A stretch of DNA of 64,000 nt, taken from NCBI GenBank assembly GCA_032622095.1, contig CP136062.1:11127710-11191709 (forward strand), in the 5' to 3' direction. Origin of the DNA: Siphonodentalium dalli. Lineage: Eukaryota > Mollusca > Scaphopoda > Gadilida > Siphonodentaliidae. This document shows, in pieces, positions 49,263-61,180 of this stretch (the stretch's first letter is position 1; each line of letters starts with the position of its first letter). The position numbers and the translations under genes were made by a program. The notes beneath the pieces were generated by a model. It did not search any database, was not told the origin of the DNA, and saw only the letters and a list, made by a program, of their open reading frames with translations.

Positions 49263-51229
49263 ACTAGCCGGGTTACCCGGCGTTGCCCAGGTTAAAGTGA
49301 TGTGAAACCCTCTGCATTCTATGGATATATGGCGGGAATAGAGGATACTCTTGTTCAAAGCGTTACCCATATCTTCATAAATTATATATCCAAATAGCAT
49401 CACAAAACATGATTCTTACACATGAAATATAAGTAGTAGCTCACCTTGTCGGATCGGAGCGATTGTCATTTAGTTTATCGCGATTAATCCGTCCCACCAA
49501 TAAAGAACTATTTATTTATTTACAACTGTGTATACTTCAGACGTTATAACATGAACATCATAAACACACTAGTTCGAACAAATAAAAGACGACAATTGGG
49601 TTTCATGTAGAGATGTATCAATCAATCTAGTGGGTTTGACTTAAGATTTTGAGGACACCTAGTTATCATATTTCCATGAAGATACATATTTTAAAGAAAT
49701 ATCCAGGTGCTCCTCTGTTCATGGTACTATATACTGGCTAATTATTCTCAGTTTTAAAGAAATGTTGCTATGCAGTTATATCAGCTGCATGTGCCCGACT
49801 CAGAGCGAGATTCGGAGTTGTTTATGTTAGGCGATGAGTCTGTTCTAAAACATGAAGATAACTTCTGTATATTGGGCAGATATACCCTTGTCAGATGTCA
49901 GTATTGGAGGATCCTGAAAAGTTATGTTCCACTGACTCCGTTGTTTTTTTTATCTCAGAAGAAATTATATTTGACGTCACACTGTGATCAATATTGTTGA
50001 ACAGGCCTTCTATATATACATTTCCATATCTCTTGTAACTTTTGTATGGAAATTATATTGAATGGGCAGACTTAACTGTGTTATGCATCCTGACTCGATT
50101 GGCCCATGTGTGACAGTTTGCGACACCCCTAAACTACCCACTTAGACTCCTCATATCATGGAGATGATTATTGATAAGTTTGGTACTAATCGGCGACTAA
50201 ACCAGCGTTGATCAAATTTAGTGCTCACTAACCCCCCAACTATCACCCAAACATCACCAACATGGCGTATTTAAATCACACGATCAGACTCCTCGTATTA
50301 TGGATAAGAATTCGTATCACTTTGGTGGAAATTGTCGCTAAACTTATTGCGTATCAATCTTGGTGCCCCTCTGCCTTTCCCTGACTCGAATGACGCCACT
50401 TTTGACGGATTTAACCCCACCATTAGACTCCTCATACCATGGGGATGCTAAGTATAAATGTGGTGGCGACTAAACCCATTTAAACTGAGTGCTTCTTCCA
50501 CAAACTTTCATCCAAATGACAGCAATTTGGAGTCTTTAAATCGCACAATTAGATTCATTTTATCATGAAAAATAATATACATAAATTTGGTGGAAATCGG
50601 CGCTAAAATTAGTTTTAACAATATTGGTAGCCCTCTCCCCTTCCGTGCATCCCTGACGCGAATGGCGCCACGTTTGACATATTTAGACAGCACCATTAGA
50701 TTATTCATATCATCGCAATGATTATATGAAAGTTTCGTGGCAATCGGCAGCAAAATTTTTGCCTGCCCCTCCCCTATTATGTCCCTGACAACGGCGTCAC
50801 TTTAGAAAATACTAAGCAGCACCATTATCTTTCTCGCAAAACGTTACCCCTAGTAGACCAGTTTGGTGCCATCTAGATGGTCCCTCGGCGCTAAACTTAG
50901 TTTATCAATTTTGGTGCCCCTCCCCCCTTCCATGCGTCCCTGACTCGAACGACGCCACTTTTGACATATTTAAACCATACCGTCAGATTCCTTATATCAT
51001 GAGGATTATTATAGATAAGTTTCGTGGCAATCTGTGACATTTTGTTTCCTGCCCCTCCCCATTTTTTGCCCCTGACAACAACCGCGTCACTTTAGAAAAT
51101 TCTAACCCGCACCATTATCTTTCTCGTGAAAATTTACCCCTAGTAGACCCCTTTAGTGCCATATAGATGGTCCCCTGTGAATTTCTATAGAACACAGACA
51201 GACAGACAGACATTCGCAAATATAGATAT
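49263..51229 (+). mobile_element. Repeat element with palindromic head and (ACAG)n tail
   Basis: It opens with CCGGGTTACCCGG (49270-49282) and CGTTGCCCAGG, a short hairpin, and closes with ACAGACAGACAGACAGACATTCGC (written here as ACAG repeats plus ATTCGC, 51194-51216). Between about 50100 and 51180 lie degenerate tandem units of 180-350 bp containing 'gactcctcatatcatgg', 'gtggcaatcggc', 'cctgactcgaa(t/c)g' and 'cattatctttctcg'. This head and tail resemble widely dispersed invertebrate repeats, as I recall them; the family is not assigned. No protein is encoded. Confidence 0.5.
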
Positions 51230-51611
51230 AGCTTATCGGTGTGCATATTTCCAACGCTGCCGAATTTCAACACATTATGGAGCAAAGTAATTTTCTTATA
51301 TCTAAGCAGGCCAGATATTCAGTGTTACCAACGCGTATATATTGTTAGATATATAGTGTATAGATGTTATGAGAAAAGTGTATTACAAAAGTACACACTC
51401 TTGTAAAGTTCTCTTCGAACACGGAAAGAAATGTCATTATTTTCTGTATCGATGTCAAAGCAATTTCGACGACTTGTTTAATAACGCGGGATTATTTAAA
51501 ATCGAATATTATTAAAAGTGTACTTTGGATCGCAAACCGCCATGCATGTTCATTTAATCTACATGGGCTTTATTACGTTTACGTATGGTCATATTATTAA
51601 ATTTAAACATA
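51230..51611. other. No gene recognised
   Basis: AT-rich unique-looking sequence. I see no repeat or coding signal. Confidence 0.4.
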
Positions 51612-51920
51612 CTTTAAGCCGCATTTCTTCTTTATATAGCACTGAATCACATGGGGCTCTAGTCGCTTGACAGATTACATGTTTCTACTTACTTCTTATC
51701 CGTTGTTACTTACCTTGGAAATAGAACAATATGTTTATCATTTTATCATGGAAAACAAGGCAGCACTCCGTCGACGGTGATACAATGATTCACATAATCG
51801 GGGTCAACCAAGGGAGACATGTTCCACAGTGCAGTGTTCATTTTAGTCAGAAAGCAAACACTTAGTGGAAGCTACAAGAACAAGCGGGTTGTAGTTTGCC
51901 AACTAGTTACGGAAGAAATT
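51612..51920. repeat. Dispersed repeat, copy 1 (partner at 55780-56010)
   Basis: 'catttcttctttatatagca' and 'ctgaatcacatggggctcta', then 'gacatg(t/c)tcca(c/a)agtg', 'gtggaagctacaagaacaag' and 'cgggttgtag' are shared with 55799-56000. The unit here has an extra ~60 bp in its middle. An open frame from 51819 begins in this repeat. Confidence 0.85.
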
Positions 51921-52479
51921 GAGCGATTTTGCGTTGCTAACAAACATGGATTTAACCCCGGAAATATGTTATTTGTTTTGATAATTTTGTTTACTGGACT
52001 TCGACTGCATGGTGGACTACTTGTTACGTGGATGTATATGTTAGACATTATGGACGCGGTGTTTAGTTGTGACGGTATACACGTAAACTTGGGTGCAAAC
52101 TTACTGAAGTTAGATATCATATGACAGCACTTTCTAAACAGTGAGTGCAAACGGCGACGAACAATCGTTAGCGGACCTAGACAGGACAGCGTAAGCACAA
52201 CGGCAAATGAAAGTGGAGGACTCAGAAATAAACGTTTGATAGGATATATAGTGGAAGGGTCGGGACAAAACAACGCCAACGGATTGTTAACGAAGCTAAA
52301 ATGAACGGGACAGGCGACAGTGGACGGGCGGAACAACACAGGGACAATGGATTGTTAGCGGACCTTATATATGTTACAGTTAAAATAATACCTGACATAT
52401 GCAGTTATTATGCATAATAACTTAAATTGTGAGCATTTTAGACATATTAGCTGAAACACAATTGATAGTCTTGACACTA
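51921..52479. other. No gene recognised
   Basis: 'aatggattgttagcgga' is repeated with variation (52165, 52278, 52346), together with 'gacagg' and 'caacg' phrases. This gives a weak repeat and an overlapping 155-codon minus-strand shadow frame (51872-52339) without motifs. Confidence 0.4.
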
Positions 52480-52683
52480 TTATCTATGTGCACTACAATA
52501 GACTTATTATGACAAGGAACACTGCCTTCTTGTGTCCCCGATATATTGTCACTATGAGCTATGTACACTACAATATACTTATTATGACAAGGGACACTGG
52601 CTTCTTGTGTCCCCGATATATTGTCACTATTATATATGTCTACCACAATAGACTTATTATAACAAGGAATATTGGCTTCTTGA
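52480..52683. repeat. 75-bp tandem repeat, 2.7 copies
   Basis: 'tatgt(g/a)cactacaata' with 'acttattatgacaagg(a/g)aca', 'ctggcttcttgtgtccccga' and 'tatattgtcacta' occurs at 52485, 52560 and 52635. The last copy is truncated before the 'gtgtccccg' part. Confidence 0.95.
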
Positions 52684-53042
52684 CCCGTGTGTTAGCTATC
52701 TCATCTTCTTTGTAATTGACACAATGTCTTCAACTGAAGCTTAGTGTTTCGTATAAAAAGAACGTAATAGACATGGTTCACATCAAAAGATCGATGATCT
52801 AAAAATAAAAACTACTTTTTCGGGATATTTTATAACTGTTGCGTTACAAAAAGCGTGTGTTAATTCCAAAATAGGTTTATGAGAAAACAGTTGGTAAAAT
52901 AATCGAAGAATGTATTTCCACAAAAAGACCCCACGTCAGTACATATACTACCTCCTAACAAAGTATGAAGTGTTTCAGTGTGATGGTGTGAAAAACACTC
53001 ATACGACGACAATCCAATGAAGACTCAGTACACTCCGTCTTT
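52684..53042. other. No gene recognised
   Basis: Nothing identifiable between the tandem repeat and the integrase-like fragment. Confidence 0.4.
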
Positions 53043-53282
53043 GTGGAAAGCGCATACGAAGTTATTCACCGTGACCACATAGCAACTGACAATGATGGTC
53101 GAGATTATAAGATTATAGCGATATATAAGAAGTATGCCCACATCACACATGAAGCACTGAACATGTTCAAGTCTGGCAATATCCAGTGCAAAAAGAAGAG
53201 GAAGCGTGTGAAAATAAAAGGGATTGGGTTAATATACCTATTATTTCGAAGGATTTTAGTTATTGTGCACATGTTGACTTAA
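53043..53282 (+). pseudogene. Fragment of a KRBA2-like / transposon integrase zinc-binding region
   Basis: The start of this frame reads AYEVIHRDHIATDNDGRDYK and continues KKYAHITHEALNMF and KKKRKRVKIKG. It matches the layout of the HHCC zinc-binding domain preceding the integrase core in KRBA2-type, integrase-derived proteins (H...H.ATGHGGRD...KYANIT...C..C.KKRKR...G). The usual GH is DN here and only one of the paired cysteines remains, so zinc binding is likely lost. The integrase catalytic core does not follow; the frame ends about 60 bp later in unrelated sequence. A relic of a mobile element. Confidence 0.6.
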
Positions 53283-55779
53283 TATATATGTAATCCATGT
53301 GCCAGCGACAATACAAGTGGGTCGCAATTTTATCAATTGTGCAAATTATACACATGTGAAATGTGATTTCCGGAGATAAAAACCCCTATTAAATACTTGA
53401 GCAAATAAAGTGCAGCAATCGACGGACGTGCTAAAATTGATCACCATTGTGTTTGGTAAAATTTTATGCAACGCAATTTAGAGTTCATACCTAATCCATA
53501 GCATATTTAATTAGTGCACGAATTATTTGTTTCCTCGAAGGAAATGAGGAGCTTTGCGTATTTTGTGACAAGAATGAAGATATTATAAACAATGCCTGTA
53601 TCGAATGTTCTTCCATTTGCGATAAGCGAAATACTTTTTAAAATAGTCGAGCTAGTAAACATATACCATGCAGACAATTTATGCAGTATGGCATATTCGA
53701 TGGAAAACCAACACGCGTTCTACTATCATATATACATAACACATATACTGTACTAACGGACCGGAAAACAAACTAATACATTTTCCCGTAAACAAAGATG
53801 CTTTCCTTTGATCACACAAACAGTTATAGTCACTCGGCCATAACATGCAGTTATAAGCGTGACATTACATTTTCATAACATGATTCTCTGTGTATTGTTT
53901 GGTATTCGCATCTAAGTCACATTATGTCAGTCTGAGCAACTGGCTAATGCTCAACTGTTCTTCCACATATGACTATGTCTCTACACATGTCTGCATGTAT
54001 GTCTCCTCGATCAGTCTGTCTAAGTGTTGTGTATGTATGCCAGAACGATATGCAATCACAAATGTGTGTCTGCATCAGGTTGTATGTTTGTATATGTGCA
54101 TGTTTTATTCCCAGTTTGGTTATCCATGCATGTTGAGACATATGTATAATATAAACCTTGATGTATATGAATCTCCATATATGGAAGATATTGAAACTAA
54201 ATGTACTATTAATTATAAACCAGTATTACAAGGGGGCAACTCAACATTCAATGCAAGTGAGAGTGTATGAGGTTGCAACTTAACTGGAGTAAACCCCAAC
54301 TCATCAGAGATATCCTTCAATTAAAATTTCCCAGGTTCCTCTCTAAACTTACGTCACTGTGCCTAGCATCCTTTGGTTAAGAACATTCCAAAGTTGGCTA
54401 TTCGCAGCAATACCCAAAGATAATTGTTTTCGACTGTATTGTCACGCAGTGTAGTCGATGGAATTATGGAGAGATATTCACTCTGCGATTAATTTAACAC
54501 AGTTGAGTGGTCAATCGTTTCACAGAGGTCAGTCAATAGTCTCTGAGCTTCTCATTGATGTGATTTCAATAGTATATGAGCTTCCCAACGTGCCATCTTT
54601 GGTTTATTTGTTATTAACTGAGTTGTATCGTCCACATACAGTTTGAAGTGTTGACGCAGTCTTGTTGTAACTCACAGATACTATAACCCAGTTATCATAA
54701 CCAAAAGTATTAACAAAGGCCTCATTACTAACAAATCGCGCTGTAACGCACTGAACCAGCACCTGCATCAACTATTAAAGGTCATCCATTTAGAGACACG
54801 AAATTGTGCACAAAAGTTATTGTCAACGTATTTCGTCACAACACAGTTTGGCAAACGTCACATGGATAACAAAATGACACCGCCCAATAACACCATCCTC
54901 TCCCATGCATTCCCCCATTTGACAGCCATAACATTTTGACTATGTGGCTTTATATGACGTTTCTGATCGGAAACACAATTGTGCACTTTTCATCCATGTA
55001 TTATTGACCAATCAGCTGCCAGGATTGTTGTATGCTGACCCTAGCTTACTTGATTATAAGTCAGCATAACTGTATGCACATGTAATGGCCAGGTGCTATG
55101 TGCCACCATCGCTCACTCAACATGTTGACTAGTGATATTTAAGTTTAATCATCTCATCAGCATTATCTTTATTGCTAACATCTATAAGACATTATAGACA
55201 AAGAATAACATATTCAGACAACTGCTTCATCACGCATGCACATTAATTTTTGTATGCAATTCAATTTAGATATATCTGTTTACGGTGTATTGAGTGTAAT
55301 ATTAAATTAATCTCTATTCACCCCCCGATTTGAATAACCACAGTCAGTATGAATGCTACAGTTAATATGAAGGCTAGATGACTGCTTGTATATTGGGGAA
55401 GCTTCCAGTATTCTTAGCATACTTGATTATATATAATGAATAAAATGCAAACCTCAATCGGTGCCACGTCAAGATTATGTCAGAAAGGCAATCTCACTCA
55501 AGTCAAGACAAGGTAAGGATAAATTCCCGACGATCAAGTCAAGATTTGCGACACACTCTTTAATAGTGATAGTCGTTCTCGTCCGCAACCAAATCTGGAC
55601 AGTTGAAAAGATCGACAGCGAAGCTAAGGGGAGGCATAAAAATGCATTGAACTACAGTTAAATCTAGATCATTCCGCTTGCTTGAATTACCACGTTCGTG
55701 AAATATGTTTTCGTTTCTAGCAGATAAATCGATTGATAATGTAGACCAGTCAATTATTTTATATAGAAGTGCCAAAAAT
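53283..55779. other. No gene recognised
   Basis: Includes a 126-codon frame at 53890-54270 rich in Cys, Val and Tyr over 'tgtatgt'-type repeats, which I do not regard as coding. Two CTGATGA words on the minus strand (about 54304 and 55156) lack the rest of a hammerhead core. Confidence 0.45.
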
Positions 55780-56010
55780 TCCGTGCGGAGCTTTAATCCA
55801 CATTTCTTCTGTATATAGCACTGAATCACACGGGGCTCTATAGTCGCTTGCCAAATTACATGTTTCCACTTACTTTGTATCCGTACACGGGGTTAGCCAA
55901 TGAAGACATGCTCCAAAGTGTTCAGTTTAGTCGCGTCACATCCAGAAAACAGACACTTTGTGGAAGTTACAAGAACAAGCGGGTTGTTAGTTGCCAACTA
56001 GTTGCGGAAG
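55780..56010. repeat. Dispersed repeat, copy 2
   Basis: Counterpart of 51612-51920: 'atagcactgaatcacacggg' followed by 'gctctatagtcgcttg', then 'caagaacaagcgggttgtta' and 'gttgccaactagttgcggaa'. Identity is roughly 85% by eye. Boundaries are approximate. Confidence 0.85.
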
Positions 56011-58439
56011 AAAGTGTTCGATAGAACCAACGACACAAAACACACACGAGCTCTGCATCTATATAACAATACTGCAAGTTAACTATTGACCGGGGTTGTG
56101 TACGGTTGTGTGAAGTTCATCTCAGTGATTATCCGCTTCATTATTACCAGTCATACGCTTCTGTTCGATGTGCCTATGGATCTTCTTAAATCCATTATCA
56201 TCATGTCGGAATATTTTCTAATTGTAATACGACCCTGCCTAACTATGCTTAAAAGCCATGTCCTGATTGGCCAGTGGCCCGAGTTACCATGGCTATCTCG
56301 TTCCAGTTTTGTGGTACAATTCTACTTTTTCCAATTGTACCACGAACAAAATCGGTTTATTCAGATCGCCGCACGCGACTTTTCCCGTCTTTTCTAACTC
56401 CGCGCAAACGGGGCATCAACGGGGTACACACGCACCCGTAACCCTTTGAATTTTGCTACATCTCGACAATCTTGCGAATTTTCTAGCGATTTGTCGCTTG
56501 AAAGCAGTTTGGTTGCCAATGAATATGGTCCAGATGATGTTATGGTATATTGATATATGTTACGACCAAAGAAAGTTACTTAATAAGTATATTAAATGAC
56601 AAAATAAATCGGTAAAATTGTATGTTCCATGGTGCCGGGCTGTGTATTCGTCGATTCGAATCTCGATCATATTCGATATTTCGGAATCAAGTTGAAACTG
56701 AAAGCGTTTGTTCACCAGAAGGGAAATAAGATTAGTTTAGTAAACTAGATAATTTAGATCGCTTTGTGTAAGGAAAGTGGTCCATAGTCGATGATCATAT
56801 CCTCGGCTATCTACAAGTCAACAAATGATACAGGATAGTAAAATGGCCTATCATTCTGCCGTTATACATGTAATTTTTCACGCGATATGTGTAAACAACA
56901 GGTGTATTCATATCATGATGGAAAGGGAACGTAGCTGTAAGACATATTAAAGATATTTTATTATTCAGTTGCCCAATTTGTACATGTGCAAGTTTCCTTG
57001 TCCACCATGACATAAAGTTTGTGAGGCATGATCCTGGAAATGATTAAGCATGACATTGCGTGTATAGTTGTGCAGATTAAAAATTATAATTTATTATCTG
57101 ATCCTTTAAAATATATACATTTATAATTATCCACAGCCATGTGGTAGCACAGGTTGCCCTGCAATACGGTAAAGAGTGTTCGGGTTTCAATCATTTTCAG
57201 AAAAGTTTCATATCAAAGGACCGACCACATGACTGATATACCGTGGTGAAAATCAATTGGGACATAACCGGCACTGTGATCGCAATCACAAATACAAAGT
57301 TAGGTGATCAGCTGTTAGATGATCAGCTGTCTGAGGAAAGTGATGCAGACTATATTTTCGATATGAACACCACAAAACAACCGATGACCATTATTGTTTG
57401 ACATCGAAATAAATGGAACTGTGAACAGACTGATAGCTGAATGAGGTGCTGGTATAAATGTGATCGATAAACGTGACTTTAATAACATGTCTTCACAACC
57501 AATTCTTACGAAATCAGAAACTAAGTTATTTCCGTATGGATCAACACAATCCATGAGTACAATTGATTTATGGCTAAACTGAAATAGGATGGCTGAGAAA
57601 TTTCAGACATTGTTCACGTTGTCCTCCTATGGTGTGACTCAACAATCAAGCTCGGACTGATAACATTTGCTCAAAATGTTAACTCCATATGAACTGATTG
57701 TACAGACACTAACATATGTTCCCCCGCACATGAGTATGAACAGATATTCACTGGAGTTGGACAATTAAAGGACAAAAAAGTGTAATTACAACAAATATGC
57801 TAATTGACATGTTTTATGTTAAAATACATTTGAATCATAAATAGCTTTAAAAGCCTTAGTTCCTTTGTGACTTAACAGGTTAGGCTCGATTCGTGTGTTT
57901 TAGATTGGTCGAAAATGGTATTACTCATAATTTAAAAGCCCACATCATGACATTTGAAAACTAATTTTAGAGTATAGATGAAGTTAGTAGATGTGTGCAT
58001 TATCAACTGATCATTCAATCATGTATCACAATTACATCTGTGTTTTCGTTTAACTGTTATAGATATACTAGTACACCCATGCATTAAATTGATCTCTTAA
58101 GAGTTTTTTTTTAGGCAAAATAATATGCTAATAAAAAAAGTGCATGGTATGTACTATGGAGAAACCTTATCAAGGCACCATTGTGCATATAGTTTTTTTT
58201 CGTAATAGTATGTACTCATATCTGTCTTTTTCTGAGCAAATCGTGGAGCAAATTCTTCAAGATAACATCAATGGTACACATTTAACACAAGTATGGATCA
58301 ATATCGTGAATAAATGTCAAGTAATGCACACAATGTCCCAAATTTGTATGCAACTGTAATAGTCCGTAATTTTTCGGTGGTCAATAACTACTACTACTAC
58401 TACTACCATAAACGTTCCCCCAAAACGGAGTGTGCGTTC
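56011..58439. other. No gene recognised
   Basis: AT-rich. Contains a small hairpin 'gtacaatt...aattgtac' (56312-56340). A tRNA-A-box-like phrase near 57139-57155 was not accepted as a SINE. Confidence 0.45.
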
Positions 58440-59437
58440 CACATAACAGTATATGATGAACTAATTTGCGCGGATATGAACCAAATGAATATTTTAACAA
58501 AGTGGAACACTGTAATCATACAATAAACTATGACTTCGACAAAGAAGGTTGAGGCAAAATATCCTCAGAATCCTTCCGATGTTGTATGGACACAAAGTAC
58601 AAGTGGTTTCAATATCGAATTAATTCACAAATATTGGGAACTAATTATTATATAAAATGCAAGTTTCATCCAATAAGTGGTGTACTTTCTGTGGGGAAAC
58701 CAAGTAAAAGTATAATTCATTTATCTTGAGAATGTTTAATAGTGAAAAAGTTATTGTCTGATATAAACATGGATAAATGAGTACTCACAATTCGATTTAG
58801 AATTATCCCCAAACATGGTTCTTTTTTGGAGCAGAAAGACCGGGCGATACCGACCGTTTTGTAAGTTTCCAGCTTACTTTTTTGAAATTTAATATATATC
58901 GTGCAAAAATGGAGAAAAGAATTCCACCTTTTACAGCAAACAGTTAAAAGAATACTAAAATATATAGAAATTGACTTATTTTTCTGCAACGTGTAAGGCA
59001 AGATGGACAAAATGGCTTGGTTTAATTTTATTATCTCTTGAACAAATATGAGAAAAAAACAGCCTCCTCTATCAATTTATATTGCCTATAATACCAAAAC
59101 AAAATATAAACAAAGATACCGAGATAAATTCTCCCTTCCTTAGCCAAAATAATATAAGATTTTCTTACAAACAACAGTCCACCAAAAGATAAAAAATAAT
59201 TAATATAAAAGAATATAATTAAACAAGTATATATATATATTCATACAATAGTATTCCACTATCACACTCTATACTCCTTCTTAACTATTCACAGTATTCT
59301 AACCACTATTCTACACACTATTATTTTGTTATGCTACTCAATCCATAACTATGTAACGTATCATTGTTGTAATACCACCAATTGGTATACCATGCATTGT
59401 ATTCATGTTTTGGGTCAATAAAACTTTATTTAAAAAA
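58440..59437 (+). pseudogene. L1/Tx1-type LINE C-terminal fragment with 3' UTR
   Basis: Across changing plus-strand frames the sequence reads as the end of an L1/Tx1-like ORF2: WFQYRINSQILGTNYY (about 58600), CTFCGETK (about 58680), LIVKKLLSDINMDK, IIPKHG, and LIYIVQKWRKEF followed by LKYIEI near 58970. These match the family pattern 'F.WFQYRI..RIL.TN..L', then 'C.FC...ET..HLF..C', then 'K.YIY..KW....P....F...LK'. Multiple stops and frameshifts show decay. The 3' UTR ends with 'caataaaactttatttaaaaaa' (about 59416-59437, quoted in parts: AATAAA signal, then A-run), a plausible processed 3' end. The catalytic region is absent upstream. Confidence 0.75.
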
Positions 59438-59518
59438 CAATATCGAACCGACAACAGTAATAAAAAAAACCTTTAATCCAATTACTAGTCTAACAACCCC
59501 ATCATGATTACCCTTTAT

Positions 59519-59890
59519 TCGTGCGTATTCATCCTATGTGAAGGCGACACAAACATTCGACATCGTGCCAACAAAAGTGGTGGAGGACTTTAGCGACAAG
59601 CTGATAACAGAGTTGCAAGGATACATCAGAAGAGAAAATGTCTGACAAGAGCTCGACGTAATAACAGGATCGTCCAGTAATTTTTGGTCCAAATCCATTC
59701 CAAGCTTTTGTAGTCACTTTACCACTAATTTGCCACCACCTCCCCCCGATAAAAAAAACTCTCAAACTGGAATTATAGAATGAAATTCAATTAAACACAA
59801 TTGCTATGATAGTTTATGAAGCCCGTGCACCATTCCAATTGACATATTATATTTGACAATGATAATGCTGGTGGTGATATTGCATACTAT
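59519..59890. mobile_element. DNA element, copy A (lacks the hammerhead foldback)
   Basis: Shares with 60645-60783 plus 61392-61580: 'gtgcgtatt', 'gaggactttagcgaca', 'ctgataac', 'agagaaaatg', 'gacgtaataacag', then 'attccaagctt', 'agtcactt', 'aaactc(t/a)caaa', 'caattgctatga', 'gaagcccgtgca' and 'tatatttgacaat'. The two halves are contiguous here at about 59667/59668, giving an empty site for the insertion present in copy B. Confidence 0.88.
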
Positions 59891-59960
59891 ATTTGACAAT
59901 GATAATGCAGGTGGTGATATTGCATTCAATCTTTGACAATGATAATGATGATGTTGATAT
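59850..59960. repeat. Short tandem repeat, ~40-bp unit, 2.7 copies
   Basis: 'tatatttgacaatgataatg' followed by 'c(t/a)ggtggtgatattgcat' occurs two and a half times at the right end of copy A. Confidence 0.9.
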
Positions 59961-60187
59961 TGGCGTAGACGATGTTGCGGCGATGATGATGGGTGATGCT
60001 TATATTGTTGTTGTTTTCAGTATATTGATTGCAGTTTAGCCACGTTATTTATCTAATTCTTATCTCATGTTGCACATTTTGTGTCTGAGTAAATAAACCA
60101 TTCCTAAGACCAATGGAAAATAAGACATTCAGTTTCAATATTAAAATTGCTCGGCGTTGAGCTAATAATATATTTCCATATAACTAT

Positions 60188-60454
60188 TTGAAAGTACAAA
60201 GAGAAATGAAAAGCACTATGAAGTCGTGGAAAAAAAGAAACCAAACTGTTCTAGGTAGAATTACATTAGTGAAATATGTCAAAACTTACATTGTATTTAT
60301 TAAATATACAAATATACCAGATCCTCCGATGAGTCTAATAGATGAGATTACAAAGGATCTGCATAATTTTATCTGGGACACCAAGCATGACCGAATCGCG
60401 AGAAAATATATGCAACAGAATTATAATAGCGGGGGGGGGGGATCTTTAACATGA
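60188..60454 (+). pseudogene. L1/Tx1-type LINE fragment (post-RT region)
   Basis: An 88-codon frame contains SWKKRNQTVLGRITLVK, then IPDPPMSLIDEITK and FIWDTKHDRIARK. This is the L1/Tx1 signature just after the reverse transcriptase palm ('W..R.LTL.GRI.VIK......IP......I...L..FIW..K..RI'). The frame runs into a G homopolymer (60431-60440) and stops. It encodes an earlier part of ORF2 than the fragment at 58440-59437 but lies downstream of it, so it is a separate copy. Confidence 0.82.
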
Positions 60455-60847
60455 TAAATCAACTGCCGTTGTCTCTCGTCCGTAGCAGTTCAAAGCGCGC
60501 GAATTTTATGTTCACACCGCAAGCGACTGAATCGCTGAACACGAGGCGACCACAGCAGTGAGTTTATGTTTCGTCGATTTCTCGCTTTGTGGCAAACTAG
60601 AGAGATAATTGGGTCGCTGCCAAATAGGATATGTATACGTGCGTATTACTCCTATTTGAAGCGACACCCTCTTTCGTCGTCGCGACAACAAATGTGATGG
60701 AGGACTTTAGCGACATATTGATAACTGAAGTCAAGGAAAAATGAAAAGAGAAAATGCCTGGCAAGAGCCCGACGTAATAACAGTTTTTTATATAAAATTG
60801 GATAAATACCAACATCCCATCCGATCTATGGACGGGACATTCTATGT

Positions 60848-60937
60848 AGCACTCTACGCTGCCTTTTAGCGTTTCGACCTATTTTTTCCCCCAATTTAGA
60901 AATTGGTGACCCGCAAGGTCTCATCAGGAGAGAGCGG
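60848..60937 (-). ncRNA. Hammerhead ribozyme motif, left arm
   Basis: On the minus strand the core reads CTGATGA (60927-60921), stem II GACCT...AGGTC (60920-60916 with 60880-60876), GAAA (60875-60872), stem III CGCT-AAAAGGC-AGCG (60871-60857), then TA (60856-60855), which gives a GUA cleavage triplet. Predicted cleavage is between 60855 and 60854. Stem I pairs at least GAG (60854-60852) with CTC (60930-60928) and is weak beyond that. The distal part of stem II holds CCAATTT-CT-AAATTGG. Stem I is the open one, so type I. Confidence 0.8.
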
Positions 60938-61180
60938 AATTAAGATTCCTCAAAGTAAATGAGGGATCAACACATATAGGTATGTGTGCATGGTAGATAC
61001 AGACTGTCTCAAGACAGCTGAGTTGAACGAGGGCCTTCAAGGCTTCGCATGTTGTTCATAGTAACATGCCTATTATAATAAGCGTGAGTTATTGCGTCAT
61101 TCGTTGTAAAATAGCAATAAGTCGGAAGCAACATTATGTGCAAGTTATCGCAGACTGAAGTTGAGTGGTCTGCCTTAATT

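Noticed and set aside
51819-52124. 101-codon open frame starting MFHSAVF
   Set aside because: Its first third lies in a dispersed repeat whose other copy (55900-56010) does not keep the frame.
53890-54270. 126-codon Cys-rich open frame
   Set aside because: It lies over TGTATGT-like low-complexity sequence with an overlapping minus-strand frame; no secretion or toxin-like arrangement that I can support.
54295-55165. Further hammerhead candidates (CTGATGA on minus near 54304 and 55156)
   Set aside because: No GAAA following a closable stem II and no UH-terminated stem III nearby.
57135-57200. Possible tRNA-derived SINE ('tggtagcacagg' with 'cgggtttcaatc')
   Set aside because: The B box is degenerate and no acceptor stem or second copy is visible.
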